From Edaphochlamys debaryana (taxonomy: Eukaryota; Chlorophyta; Chlorophyceae; Chlamydomonadales), in NCBI GenBank assembly GCA_016858145.1, contig JAEHOE010000028.1:496001-560000 (forward strand): 64,000 nt of DNA, in the 5' to 3' direction. Shown here one piece after another: positions 21,756 through 34,000 of the stretch. Below the pieces are notes generated by a model. The model searched no databases and was not told the DNA's origin. It saw only the letters and a program-made list of their open reading frames with translations. Every line of letters begins with the position of its first letter. Within the stretch, counting starts at the first letter, position 1. Made by a program: the position numbers and the translations under genes.

Positions 21756-23146
21756 CCCTTCCTTGTCGAAGTAGCCATCGGTGCTTTGGCTCCATTGCCG
21801 TGGTACGTCGGGAGCACGCGTCCTCACGCCCCGGGCTTGGCTACACCAGTTGCGAGCAGCAAACACTAACCAACCAACGGACGTGTAGCGCCCGTAGGCC
21901 TTGTTGGGACAAGCCAACTTGAGTGGGCTATGCCCACGGTCCCGGCGTCCCAGCCCGGAGCATGTTCCGGGCCTCCTGCGGATCCCCTCCCCCGCGACCT
22001 ACACACCTGAGGTCTAACTCCCCTTCATGGCTTTTGGCCGGATAGTCTCGTCCTGTCGTCCAACGGCAAGCCGACATCCCCACTCCCATGTCCTCCTCTC
22101 TCCCCGCAGCCCCAGTGCTCTCACTCCTCCTGCCACAAGACGACATACGATAAACGTGCCCTTTGAAAGCATCAGACACACAAGGCAATGCCTCAAGTCC
22201 CCATGCTCTTGAATACCCACACAGTATAACCATGCATGCAGTGAGGTATAGCCGCCGCAATGCAGCTTCCCACGTGACTCAGACATTCAGTATGTACGAG
22301 CGTCTCAAGCTCTCCTTCCAGTCCGGCCTCCAGCCAAGCGTACAGCTGGCCTCCGTGCATGTGTGCCAGAAACAGGCTGCAACCCATCCCGGCCGACCAT
22401 CCAAATGCAAGCGCACCCGCCAAGTGCCAGACGGCTCCCAGGTCCCAGCCGTTCCCAGCCAAGGTCACACGGACCTCCCACACATGACCGCACACCTCCG
22501 CACACCCAGCGGGCATGAGAACATTCAATGCAAGCGCAGGGCGCTCTCCGAGCCATACAGCAGGGCCCTACGACTCGTGGCATCTGACGGGGGCCAGCCA
22601 CGACCAGCTCGAAGGCCTGTCTGAGTCCTCAGCCCGAACCCGTATGAACGGATATCAATGCAGCTCAACGGACGGCGCCGGCGTCAAGGGTCTGCCCAAT
22701 CCGCATCCCGGCGTTTCGCAACGCCGCCCCGTGAGGGGCTACATGCTCACGCGGCAGCACCGCTTCTTCTCCAGGTTCCAGCATCGGGTTTAAGCCTCAG
22801 GGCGGCCGCGCTGCCTACAACATAGCCAAGCTAAACTGTGGCGCGACACTGGCGTGACACCCTGGACTTTGCCGCTAGACAACGTAGTCAACGCTGCCCT
22901 GGTGGGGCCCGCTACACCCCACGAAATTATGTCAAATTAGGTTAGCCCAAGGGTGCGACACATTAATTCTTCCCTCCATTTGGCGAAGCAACGACAGCTG
23001 TGCACCCCACAACAGCCACACGCTTTGTGGGCCCAAGCTCATCCTGCTGCTGCAAAACCAAGAATGGCATGTCCTCGCTCGTCTCTCGCTCGTCTTTCCT
23101 CCTAGCATCCACCCGCCTAAACCCCACACATCCGGCAACGTTTCTG

Positions 23147-26100
23147 CTACCTTTTCGCACCGGGCCGCTTCGCAGCGGCCTGGAGCGGTGCCCCTCCTGC
23201 CCCCGCCCTTGTGTGCCTCCGCATGTCTGGCAGCACCAGCTCCCCCGGTCGCCCCGGGGCGCACTCCATGATCCGCAGCTGCACCAGCACGCCCTCGCGC
23301 AGGGGCCCGCACCCGCCGGGGCCATCCGATAGTAGGCCCAGCAGCTTCTGCTCGGCACTGCGGAGCTCAGCCTCCCAGCTGGCCGCGACGTTCGCAGCTG
23401 TGGCCGGGACGCGGGTGCCTGTCGCGAAGGTGTTCCACATCTGCAGAAACTCGACGTCGCGAACGGAGCACACGGATGAAGCGAGGTCGCGGATCAGGGT
23501 CGAGACGCCTGCCCAAGGCTTAGCACCGCTAGCCTCTACAGGTACGGCCAGATTTGATGGTGAGGGGCCGGCTTTGGAGCGACGCCGCGCCTCCGCCTCC
23601 GCCTGCTTCTGAGCCTCCAGGTCCAGTTGCTTGCAGCTGGCCTGGGAGACAGCCACGCTGCAGTCGCGGCCGAGCTGCTGCATCTCCCGCCGCACCTGTG
23701 GCGTACGGCAGTGCAGTACGACACGGTCCAGGTCAGCGCCGCCAAGCGGGTTGTGTCGTATCAGCGGGTGCAATGCGTCGAGCGAGGTAGCGCAGGCGAA
23801 CGGCTGATGTATGTTGGTCACAGGACCGCGCAGCCACCACCCGCACCCACCTCGGCGGCAAGCATCAGCGCCCCCAGCGCGCCGACGACTCCGTAGCCGG
23901 AGACCCATATGGCTCCCAGGCCCTTGTCCAGCAGAGCCGCCTTGGCCTCCTTGAGGTGCGCGGCACGGGGCCTGCGGCAGGGCGCGGGGCAGTGGCGAAA
24001 GATGAAAGGGGAGGTTGGTGATAAGCGCATGCCGGTAGCTGTCCGGAGGTCCGGCCACCGATACGCATTGGACAGCCGCTGCTGTTGGCTACTAGTACGA
24101 GCGACAAGCCCGATCTGGCCAACAACTTACTTTGGAAGAGCCGACGTGGGCGTGACGGTGGGAACATTCACATCCATCACCATATCGGCCCACGGGTACT
24201 TGTCCTTGTGGCGGCCTTTTTGAACGGGCAGGCAGCCGACCTGAGACGGATGGTTGACGCGGAGACAGGGAGCGAGTGGTGATGCCTGATGCGGCGGTGA
24301 AAGCTGGCCACGGCCACAGGGCCGGCCCCTCTGCTTTTCTCAGCGCCGGGGCCTCATCGCGCTAACCCCTACATCCCACCCACGGCCCCACCTGCAGGTC
24401 GTGAATCAGCACCCGCACCGCCCTAGGGTCCCAGGCCTGCACGCAGGGGGGCCGGGCGGGAGTGCATTGCGTTTAGGATCCAGCGCTCAAGCGTTGCCGA
24501 TATCTTACTCTCACCGACTGTGGGGCCGTGGACGCATGTACCGGCGATGCGCATATCTACGTACGGCCCCAACACAGTGGCCCGGATACCCCACCGCTTC
24601 GTCTCCCCACTTCCCAACGCCCCACTCACCCCGGCCGCACGCTGCTTGCCCCCCGCTCCGCCGCCACCTCCACCCGCCGCCGCCGCGCCGCCGCCACCGG
24701 TGCCGCCATGCACCACCTCGGGAAAGAACACCAGCGGATGGCAGAGGTCCACGCCGTCCAGCTTCCGATGCGTTAGGTTCTGCAAGATGGCCAGGACCAC
24801 CGTCGCGTGCTCGGGCCCCTCCAGCAGAAGCGACTGCGCCTGCAACGGAGGATGCGGAGCGGATATGCACGCAACGCTCTCCACTGGGCTGCACTGTGCT
24901 AGGCGCAGCAGCGCCGCCCGGGTTTCGGCTGGGTCGCGGCCGGGGCCGTAGCATGGCGGCGGCAGTGGTGGCAGCGGCGTGGCGTCCGCACCCACTGCCG
25001 CCGCCGTCTCTGGGAACGGGGCGGCGGCCGGGTGCGTGGCGGCTTGCAGAAGACCAACGAGCGCCGGGGCCAGGGCAAGGCCTGGGCCTGGGCCTGGGCC
25101 TGAGGCCGGGCCTGTGGGGCTGAGGTCGGGCCCGCCAGCCTCTGCAAGAGCCCTGGAGCTGAGCCGATCCAGCGCGCCGGCTTCGAGCGTTACGAGGGCA
25201 CAGGCGGCAAGCACCACCTCCGCTCGCTCCCGTTCCACCTGCGCTCTCTTCCGGGCCTCGGGGCCGGCGTCGCGAACACGCTTGACTAGCATCGGCATGT
25301 GCAGCGCGTCGGACAGAAGTATGTGAAGCCCGGGAGCTTCGTGAAACGTCAGCATGCCGTGCGCGATCGCGGCGCCATGCCGCGCCCCGTTGAGCCCCTG
25401 CCGGCCGCTGCTGCTGCCGGCCCGGCCCCGGCCCCGGCCGCGGCTGCGGCTGTGGTCGCCGTCGTCATCGTCGTGCGCGCAGGTCCAGCCGGGTGCCGTA
25501 CGCACGTACGGCAAAAACTGGAGGAATTCGATGCATTCGTGCAGGCTGGACGCCATGGCCGCTGCGTTAGGCCAGGATGCGAGGACTGGCTGCATGTCGT
25601 CCCTGTACCCCGCAAGCACATCGTCTGCCATCCAGCCAGCAGCCACGCAATGGCTAAGGCAGAGATCGCGCGGATCACGATCCACGTGTAGGATTGCGGC
25701 TAGCCCCAACAAAACGAAGCGGGCGGCCTGCGGGGCCCAGACCCGGGAAAGGGGTGAGACCGAGCGCACGTAAAGCTGTGTAACGGTGCAGGGCCCAGCG
25801 GGTCAAAGCGCCTGGGACAAAGCCACGTGGGTTGCACCCACTGCAAGCATGCTCGTCCCACCTGTACGGCATGCGGCTCTCCCTCCTCTAGCTCCCGGCC
25901 CTGCAGCAGCCGGCCCCACGTGTGCGGCTGGGCTTGCAACAGCCCCGGCCGCAGCTCCTCTGCCGTCTCTACGGCGGTCTTGGGCAGGGGAAGGCCCAGC
26001 ACCAGGAGGGAGATCATGGGGCACACATCCGGCCGAGACTCCAGGCTTTGGATCACATCCTCCCGGCGCATTTCTAGGACCACCCTGGCCTCCTCCTGCG

Positions 26101-28945
26101 CGATCGCCGCGGTCTCCTGGAGGAGGGGGGCGTGACGCAGGTCGCCTCCAGCTCCGGTACCGGTAAGCGCACTGCGGGCGGCGAAGGGGTTGCCTGGGCC
26201 CAGCTGGGCCTGGGCCTGGGCCTGGGCCTGGCGCAGCAGCGCGTGGGCCTGGCGCTCGACAGAGGTGAGCGTCTCTGTGAGGAGCGCTGTGAGCGCGGCC
26301 CTGCCCTGCTCCTGCTGCTCGAGCATCCCCAACCGCATCATCCAGGCCAGCCAAGGCAGCTCTGCCTCCCACGGCTCGGGCGACTCCCGGCCGCCGCCAG
26401 AGCCGCCGGCGCCGCCGCTCCTGCTGCTGCCGCCGCCGTGGCTGCGCCCTGGGCCGTCGCGGCCCGCCCACCACCACAGCGGGTCGAAGAGGCAGCAGCG
26501 GGGAGGGGGGCCGTGGGGCGCGGGGGAAGCAGGCGCGGGCCTGGGCCCGGGACCCGCCAGGTCCTCGGCTCCAGATTCGGTACCCGACCGGCAGTTGTGA
26601 AACTGCTCCTCGTCTCCGCCGCTGCCCTCCTCCGCCTCGCTGTGGACACTGGCGTAGCTGCCGCCCCAGTCCTCGCTGCCATCGCCGTCCGCGCCATGCC
26701 GCATGGGAGCCAGCCCTGGATTGAGTCCCAGGCCTCGACCGAGATCCGCATCAGGCAGCAGCGGCGACGCCAGCCGCCCGTCCTGCCAGCCCTCTTGACC
26801 CAGCGCTATACAGCGTTCCTCGAAGGACGCGTGCAGCACAAACGCCTGGCTTGACAGCCGCCGGAGCACGACGGCACTGGGGACTGCCCCCATCGGCGTC
26901 ATGCAGGCCCGCAGCAGCTCGGTCTCCTTGAGGTAGGCAAGGCTGCGATCCATCAGTTGGTCCGTGAGCCATTCCAGGTGGTCGGCTGAGTAGCGGGTGG
27001 GCGGGTAGGGCTGGGCCTTGTTGGAGACGCCGATTGGGCCGTGGCAGAGGGCGTAGTGGAGCAATCCCGGCGGCGGGCTGAGGGTCCACAACGGGTCATC
27101 CTCGCTCTCAACGATTTCGTCGTCCATCTGCAAAGGGCGCACAGGAAGGCGGCGGCATGTGAGTGCGTCATTGTGGCCGCCCAAGGGCTACGCCGCTAAC
27201 GGCACATCCGGTAGCCATGAATGCCTGTGTGCGTGCTGCGTTGGCTGAATTGGCTGCATCTCCCATGTTATGGCCGTGGGCCGGGCCATCTAGTCTACCG
27301 TGCCCGCCAAAGCCTGACGGCCCCCGCACGCTGCCTTTCCCGCACCCACGGGCCGCATGGTCATGTCCTGCCCACCTCTTCCTGAAGGATGATGTGGATG
27401 AGAGCCACTCCCGCGCACGCCAGCGGCTCCGGGCCCTGCCCCTCGCCTCCCCACGGCTCCAGGGCGGCGCTGGGGATGCCGTGGAGCAGGAGCAGACCCG
27501 TCACGGCGGCGCGGAGGACCTTCGGGGAGGATAGGGCAGTCAGTCAACGGGAGGACACTGCAGTGACCAGCGCGAGCCCCACTTGGCCACCGCTCGTGAG
27601 CCGTACATAGCATGGTGCAGGGCTTGGCGCCGCTAAAGATCGGCTATAAGAGTAAGCAGAGCACCCCGCACCTGCAGTGGTCCGCCCTTCAGCCGGCCGC
27701 TGCACGCCTCCAACCCCTCCGTCGCCTGCGCCAGCTGCGCCCACGCCGCCGACGCCTCCAGCAGCCCCGGCCGCAGCACCTCCGCCAACTCAAGGAGCTG
27801 AGAGCCGTCCAGGTTCGAGCAGTACCCGTACAGCGCCTGCTCCGGCACATCGACTTCGATCAGACCCATCTGGGTCAGGATCTTGTCGTACCGCACTGCA
27901 TCCGCGTCAGCAGCTTCCTCCAGCTCCTCCCACGCGGGACCTAAGAAATCGTCTTGCTCCTCATCCAACAGCGCGGCCTCCGCCTCGTGCAGTGCATCCC
28001 GCATGAGCGGTTGCGCCTTAGCGGCAGCGGAGGTGAAAGCGTCGCAGCGGCGCTGCCAGACGTCAATTGGACCGCACAGCAGGTCGTGGGATTGAGTGAT
28101 TGCATCCCTGAGTCGGTGCCATAGCTGGTGTGGCTCAAACATGTTGGGTGCCCGTGAGAGCGTGAGCTGTGTGGCTAGGCGCGGCAGGACCTGGCGGGCA
28201 GGGCAGGAGCGGGCAGGATGGTTGAGGGTTGAGCATACAGGGTCAAAAGCAGTGGCGTGGCGGAGGACCGAGCAACGTGGTTTAGCGTGGTCGTGCCATA
28301 ACCGTGAAGCGGAAGGCAGTCCCCAGAACCAGCCCAGGGCGTTGTGGTGCTCACCGGCGGTGCGCTGTCCTGCAAGGGCACGTAGGGGCCCCACACCGAG
28401 CCCGCTGAGGCTCGGCCGCTGGTTGTCGGTTGGGGCGAAGGTGGGTTCACCGCGGAAGGGCTGTGCCCCGCTGCGCCTAGTTTCAGCTGGGGCCAGGGCA
28501 GGCGCTTGCGCCAGCGGCCGGTAAACGGTTGGCTGGGGCCGCCGGGAGTTGAGGTACCGGGGGCTGAGGCGGCAGGCCCGCCGCCCACGCCGCCTGCGCC
28601 CGAGGCGGCGGCGAGGATGAAGCCCACGCCCGAGCGACGGCCGCGTGCCGAGAGGGCCGTGGCCGTGGGGGCGCAGCGGCGGAGGTGGGCCAGCGCCTGC
28701 AGCTGGGGGCGCGATAGCCGACATGCCGCCGAGCCCCGCTGAGCCACCAGCGCCACCGTCGCCTGCACGCCTCCACCTTCCCCAGTATCATCGTCATCTT
28801 TTGGAGGTTTTTCGCCCCTCGCTTTGGCCTTCCTGGCTTGCTCCTGTCGTTCGCGGGTCCGCTCATCCCTGTGCCGCTGCGCCTCCTCGAGCAGCTCCCC
28901 GACAACCAACTGCCTTCTACGAGATACTTGGTATGCGCCAAGCAT
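23147..28945 (-). CDS. Array copy 3: large uncharacterised helical protein, intact
   Basis: Nine exons: 28945-28355, 28190-27672, 27519-27376, 27127-25862, 25727-24630, 24436-24392, 24240-24131, 23971-23851, 23695-23147, giving 1,480 residues in consistent phase. The start is MLGAYQVSRRRQLVVGELL. Exon 2 ends with VLRPGLLEASAAWAQLAQA. Exon 4 reads WTLSPPPGLLHYALCHGPI, then PRCCLFDPLWWWAGRDG, EPWEAELPWLAWMMRLG and LRPGLLQAQPHTWGRLLQG. Exon 5 reads AARFVLLGLAAILH, RTAPGWTCAHDDDDG, CYGPGRDPAE and CHPLVFFPEVVHG. Exon 6 is AWDPRAVRVLIHDLQ. Exon 7 is six bases longer than in copy 2. The first half of exon 9 differs from copies 1 and 2, while its end (IMECAPGRPGELVLPDM) is the same. Part of exon 4 (26260-26360) is nearly identical to copy 2 (17640-17740). 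Function unknown. Confidence 0.88.
27416..27519 (-). repeat. 104-bp conserved tract, exon 3 of copy 3
   Basis: Identical by eye to the tracts of copies 2 and 5. Confidence 0.95.
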
Positions 28946-29110
28946 TGCGCCTTCGATTGCAGGACACCGGGAAGATCCCGCGATTCAGCAGCCCTCCCAA
29001 CGCAGTCAGCCAGGCTGCAGCGGTGGGCAAGATCTCGTACTTCATGCCATTAAGCGGGCGCAATTGCATGAAGAAGCTGGAGAGACGCGTTGTCTGCCAT
29101 GGATTGTTTG
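28946..29110 (-). promoter_or_regulatory. Conserved 5' flank of copy 3
   Basis: Same order of shared words as upstream of copy 2 (GAAGATCCCGCGATTCAGCA, then AGAAGCTGGAGAGACG). Likely 5' leader and promoter. Confidence 0.45.
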
Positions 29111-29140
29111 TGAGCGCTCGGGGTCGCACACACAGTCTGG

Positions 29141-29670
29141 GCCAAGCTTGCTGTGTAGTCTGTGTGTATGCGGGGCACTTCTATACGCACCGAGACAAGA
29201 AAGAGAACGGCCCTGTTCTCGCTGGAGTGCCCTACTGCAACCCCCCGCCTCGTCGATCTGGCCCGCCTCCCGCCCCCTTCAGCCCTTCTCCGTCACGCGT
29301 CAGCACATGTGGCAGAGGGCAGCGCTTGCGGTGACTCACGATTTACCTGCGCCGTAAGCCGAGGCCACACTGCGCAGCAGCCAATCACAGGCCCCGCCCC
29401 TGCACCCCACTCCAGGTCTCGTACCCCGACCTATCCCCGCAGCCCACGTGCTCTCTGAGATTCTCACGCCATACCTTGCCCCGCAACTAGCGCTCTTCCG
29501 ACACACGACAACTTCACCAAGCTTGCCTTGTAGCCTGTGTGAGAGAGGATGTACCCTAGACGCATCGAGGCAAAAGAAGAGAAGGGCGGCTCCGTTCTTG
29601 CTTGAGTCCCTGCCGCTTGCAACCCCCAGCCTGCAGTCCTTGCCACGGACTCTTTCCCCCGGTTCGCACT
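29141..29670. repeat. Local diverged duplication upstream of copy 3
   Basis: Two segments start with the word CCAAGCTTGC about 375 bases apart (29142 and 29517). Both continue with similar text (TGTGTAGTCTGTGTG against TTGTAGCCTGTGTG, and later GAGACAAGAAAGAGAACGG against GAGGCAAAAGAAGAGAAGG). Non-coding, origin unknown. Confidence 0.6.
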
Positions 29671-29894
29671 GCACACGCACCGCACTACTACCGTTAGCAA
29701 CACCACAAGCTGACTCGACGCTGCGCTTCACATTGATCACAGGTGGGCCAACGCTCTCTAGCGGGACTGGCGGCCGCCTGCACGCACAACACCGGGGGCC
29801 TCGACACCAAGAGCCAGGAAAGTACCGTTTGCGCGCGCGGCTGCCCCTAGGTTAGCCCCTGCCTCGGCGATGCGCATTGCTGGCACCCTGCCTT

Positions 29895-29995
29895 CTTCTC
29901 TCGCGTTGCGACAGCGCGCTCAGCTACATCCCCCTTCATCATCGTCCGGACTACGCTGCACGGCCCCTGCGAGCACAGAAACCCCCAGCCTGCAG
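29895..29995. repeat. Duplicated upstream block, copy 3 side
   Basis: Counterpart of 21655-21755 upstream of copy 2. Confidence 0.8.
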
Positions 29996-30997
29996 CCCTG
30001 GGCAGCCCTCCGCCCCCATCTGGACCGCCTGCCCCCTGGCCCGCCAACTCCGCTGTCGGCTGACCATTGCGGGATTTGCGGCACACGTCCCCTTCTCTAC
30101 AACGCGTCAGGGCGTCGTGTTGACTCGGATATGAGGCAAAGGTATGTGCAGGACCAGCCTCACCCGCCTAAAGTAGGCACTCGCAGCCGCCCCAGAATCT
30201 TGCTGCCCGCTATGAGTCGGCCTGATCATCCAGGGCTCAAGCTCACATGCTTCGCAATTGCATCTTCGATCAGGGATCCCCTGTCCTCGATGGACAACCA
30301 GGTGAACGAGCTGGCCAACAATACCGGGGGGGGCATCCAAGCATCCCCCAGACCCCCACTTCGTGCCCCCGCCCACCTTCCTGCTGGCAGTGGGTCCTGC
30401 TACAAACGCCATACGCACCACCCACAATTACGGGCGCCGTGCTTCTTGAAACCCCATCCATCACAACATGTTGCTTGAAATACCACGCCGGCGCATCTCG
30501 GCGCCTCGGCGACTGTCAGTTCCAGGCGACCCCCGCAGTCCCAGGCTCCCACCTGGCCCCTAGCTTGGCCCGCGGCTTAATCGCACATCTCAGTGCGAGC
30601 AGTTCCGCCAGATCTCAGTGCGCAGCGCACACGTGCCCGCTTCACATGACCGCAAACACACAGCTCGGTAATCTCATCTCCGCTGAACGGGGCTCGAGGT
30701 CGAGCCGGGCTTGACCGGGGCTCCTCACATGCGCGCCCCTGTGTGAGCCGGTGCTGGAAACTTCCAACACGAGCTCCCCCATCACCCCATTCTTGGCGCA
30801 AAGCACCCGGCACACGGTACGGCCCCATGCACGCCGCCATCGGGGGCGTTCCACCCAACCCCGTCGCTGGTCATGGGCTCGCCCGCTCCGTCATCAAGCG
30901 ACTCCTCCCCGACCTCCACCTCCACCTCCACCTCCGCCTCCGCCTCCGCCTCATCCGCTGCCACCGCCACCCGCGCTAGCGCCTGGCGCCTGGCGCT

Positions 30998-31049
30998 CGT
31001 CTCCCGCGGCCGTCTCCCGCGGCCGTCTCCCGCGGCCGTCTCCCGCGGC
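30998..31049. repeat. 13-bp tandem repeat, four units
   Basis: Four perfect tandem copies of CGTCTCCCGCGGC end nine bases beyond the stop codon of copy 4 (31059-31061). Each unit contains a CCGCGG palindrome, so the segment can form hairpins. A CCTCCA/CCTCCG run lies just to its left. Confidence 0.93.
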
Positions 31050-31058
31050 CGTCCGCCG

Positions 31059-34000
31059 CTAGCGCTTCTTGGCCTTGGCCTGGGGCGCACCCTTGGCCTG
31101 GGGCGGCTTGGGCGGCATGAGCTTGGCCATGCGCCCGGGCGGGCACTCGCGCACCAGGAAGTCTAACTGCAGCGCCTCCCACACGGGCGCCCCGCGCTGC
31201 GACAGCACGCGCAGCAGCGCCTGCGCGTCGGCCAGCACCGTACTGTCGCACGCTTGCCGTACGTCTGGTGCGGCTGCCGTACGGAGTGCGGGATGCCGCA
31301 GCACCGACGCGTCGCGTCGGGTGTACAGCAGCGATACTAGCTGGCTGAGCTTCATTCGCAAGGCCGCGCTTGGTGCTTGGTCCGCCTCCGCTGCGCCGTG
31401 GCCAGCTGCTGCGCTGTCACGTAGTTGGCGGTCGCCACCGCCCCCGTCCCCGAGCGCGCGTGTGTGTGCCGCCGCTGCCGCCGCCTCCTTGGTCGCCTCC
31501 TCGTGCAGCTGGTCGGCCCTCTCATAGTTGGTGAACTGCACAACCATGCAGCAGTCCCGACCGAGTTGGAGCATCTCATGCCGCACCTGCGGCGTACGGC
31601 AATACCGGCAAGCCGGCGGTGAGACATGACGGAGAATGAAGGAACGGGAGCGGCTATGCTGGCGGATGATGTTAATTGGTGAATATAACAGAACAAAGGC
31701 CTCAACACCACGCACGGAGCGGCGCAGCACCAACGAAGTTGGCGGGGGCGTGAAGGCCCAGCCGAGCGCCCCGCCCCGTTGCCCTATCTCCAAACCCAGC
31801 TCTTGTCCCTGTCCCTGCCCAAAAGTAGCCCTGGCAGAGAGTTAGGTCTCCCCTTCCGGTTCCGCCGCGCACTCACCTCGGCCGCCACCAGCAGAGCTGC
31901 ATGGATGCCCTCCACCCCCACGCCCTCGATCCACGCAGCGCCCAGGCCCCTCTCCAGAATTAACGCCCACGCGGCCTTGAAGTGGGCGGCCCGGTGCCTG
32001 CACAAGGCAGCAAAGGCGGGGCGCAGTCGCAGCGTTAGGCGGGACGGAGGGAGGCTTGTTGGTTGCAGCGCGCAGCAGCTTTTCATCCGCCGAGCCTACC
32101 GTACCTATCCATGGGCCTCTGCCTCCAGCCTGCTACCGCCTGGCACGTGCAGGCCCCGTACATGAAGAGCCCGCCTGGTACGTGAAGGCCCCGTGCTGCG
32201 CGCACGCCGAGCCCGGATCCTTTGCCTCACCGTGCGGATGTGGTGCGGGGCGTGATCCTGATCGCGGACCTGGTGATGTCGCTCCAGGGCAGCCCCGCCT
32301 TCTCAGCGGCGGCGTGCATGGGCATGGCCCACCTCTGAGGGAGGAGTGGGCGGGGGGGGAGGGTTGCGGTAAGCAAAGCAGCTGGAGGTGCGGGGGTTTA
32401 CGGTACAGTCCTGTTAACGACCCAATCCTGTGAACGACACGGCTGGTAGCCCACGGGCCTCGCTTGGGCAGCACTTGGTAGTGCAACCCCGTCTTGACCC
32501 GCCCCACCTGGATGTCTTTCAGTAGCACCCGGGGCGCTGCGGGGCTGCCCGCCTGTGGGTCACAGGGGCGGTCAAGAGGCGGCGCCTCGTCAGCCTTTCA
32601 GGTGCAGCCCACGCACACACCCACGTGCACCCCATTGCCCCAGGTACAGCTCCCTCCCCTCAGCTCCGCAGCCCCGCCCGTCGCCTGCCCGGCACGCACC
32701 CCGGCCGGCGGCTCCTCCAGGGAGGGCCCGAACACCAGCGCATTGGGCAGAAACGTAGGGGTGCATCCCGGAATGCTCAGCGCGTGAATCAGCAGCAGGG
32801 CCAGGACTGTGTGCGTGCAGCCCTCCACCGCGATTGATTGTGGGAGCGGAGGGCCCGGCGGCTTGGGCATCCGGTTAGCCAAGTCAAGTGAGGTGATCGT
32901 TACCAAACGCAGCAGCGCGGCGACGTGCTCCGCCTGGGAGCTGCCCGGGCCAAAGCACGGCGGCGAGGGGCCCCAATCCGCCTCCGCCTCCGCCTGTGCC
33001 TCCCCGCCCCGCGCCTCCACCTCCGCCGTCGCCGCCATCCCGGCCGGCGGAGACCGGTGGGCGAAGGCGACAGCGTCAGCTCCTGCCCCACACCCCGCCG
33101 CCAATGCTCCCGCGAGCGTCATGTCGTCGCGTCCGCCCTTGCAGCCAGGTCTCTCCTCTCTGACGCCCGCAGGCCCGCTGCTCGCAACCGCCCCCCAACC
33201 GCCCGCCGCTGCAGTGCCCGCGGCGCCATGCGCGCTCCGCCACAGACGGTCGAGGGCCGCCGGCGCCAGCGCCTGAAGCGCTAGCGCCGCCATGCCGCGC
33301 GCCAACCCCTCCACGGGGTTGAGCCCCTCCACGGCGTGTGGCCCCTCCACGGCGCTCCGGGCGCTGGTTGCGGGGTCCATGGCCAGCGCCGCGAACTGGC
33401 TGAGGTAGACGAGCACGTGCGGGGCGGTGTGGAAGAGGCGAAGGCAATGGACCAAGCAGCGGGCGGTGCGGGCTTGTTGGCCCCAAGCACCGACCCCGAG
33501 GGGGTCAGGGCGACTGGGTGGCCCATCCAAGCCACGGCTGTGGAGATCGAGGGCTGACGGTGCGGCCAAGGCAGGCGCAGGGGCACACGTCCAGGACGGT
33601 CGAGGCGACACCAGCGGAATCCAGGTCGAGCTCTGCGCGCACAGAAACAGGAGGTGCCCTGTGTCTGCTGGCTTGGCCCAGGCGGCGTGGGCAGGAGCTT
33701 CCGCTGCCGCTGTGTGCGCGACGCAGCGCGCTCCGAGCTGCCGGCGCGCTGCCGATGCGAGACGGTCCACCTCATAGCCCGTCAGAGCCAGCCGCCAGAC
33801 TTTGAGGGCGGCGTTTGGGATCTTCGACAGAGGCAGCGAAGCCAGACCCAGCAGAGCCAGTCGCGCCGCCTGCGGAGGGGCAGCGAAGCAGGCAGGGTGC
33901 GACACGGGCAGGCAGCACATGAAGCGGGTGGTCAGGTGGTAATACAACGCGAGGAGGCCAGTGAAGTGCGCAACCGCAACGCCTCTCACAGGACGAAATT

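Larger units (their letters stand above)
20313..23146. other. Long intergenic region between copies 2 and 3
   Basis: About 2.8 kb with no convincing gene. The first 165 bases are the conserved upstream flank of copy 2. Two blocks, about 21505-21545 and 21655-21755, match 29770-29812 and 29895-29995 upstream of copy 3 in the same order, so the upstream flank was duplicated with the gene. The right end should hold the 3' flank of copy 3. The open frames here (for example 20475-21152, plus) have no recognisable protein features. Confidence 0.55.
28946..31058. other. Intergenic region between copies 3 and 4
   Basis: About 2.1 kb. It holds the conserved upstream flank of copy 3, a diverged local duplication (about 29141-29290 against 29517-29670), the block shared with the upstream flank of copy 2, a CCTCCA/CCTCCG repeat (about 30915-30960) and a 13-bp tandem repeat near the end of copy 4. 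No convincing gene. Confidence 0.55.
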
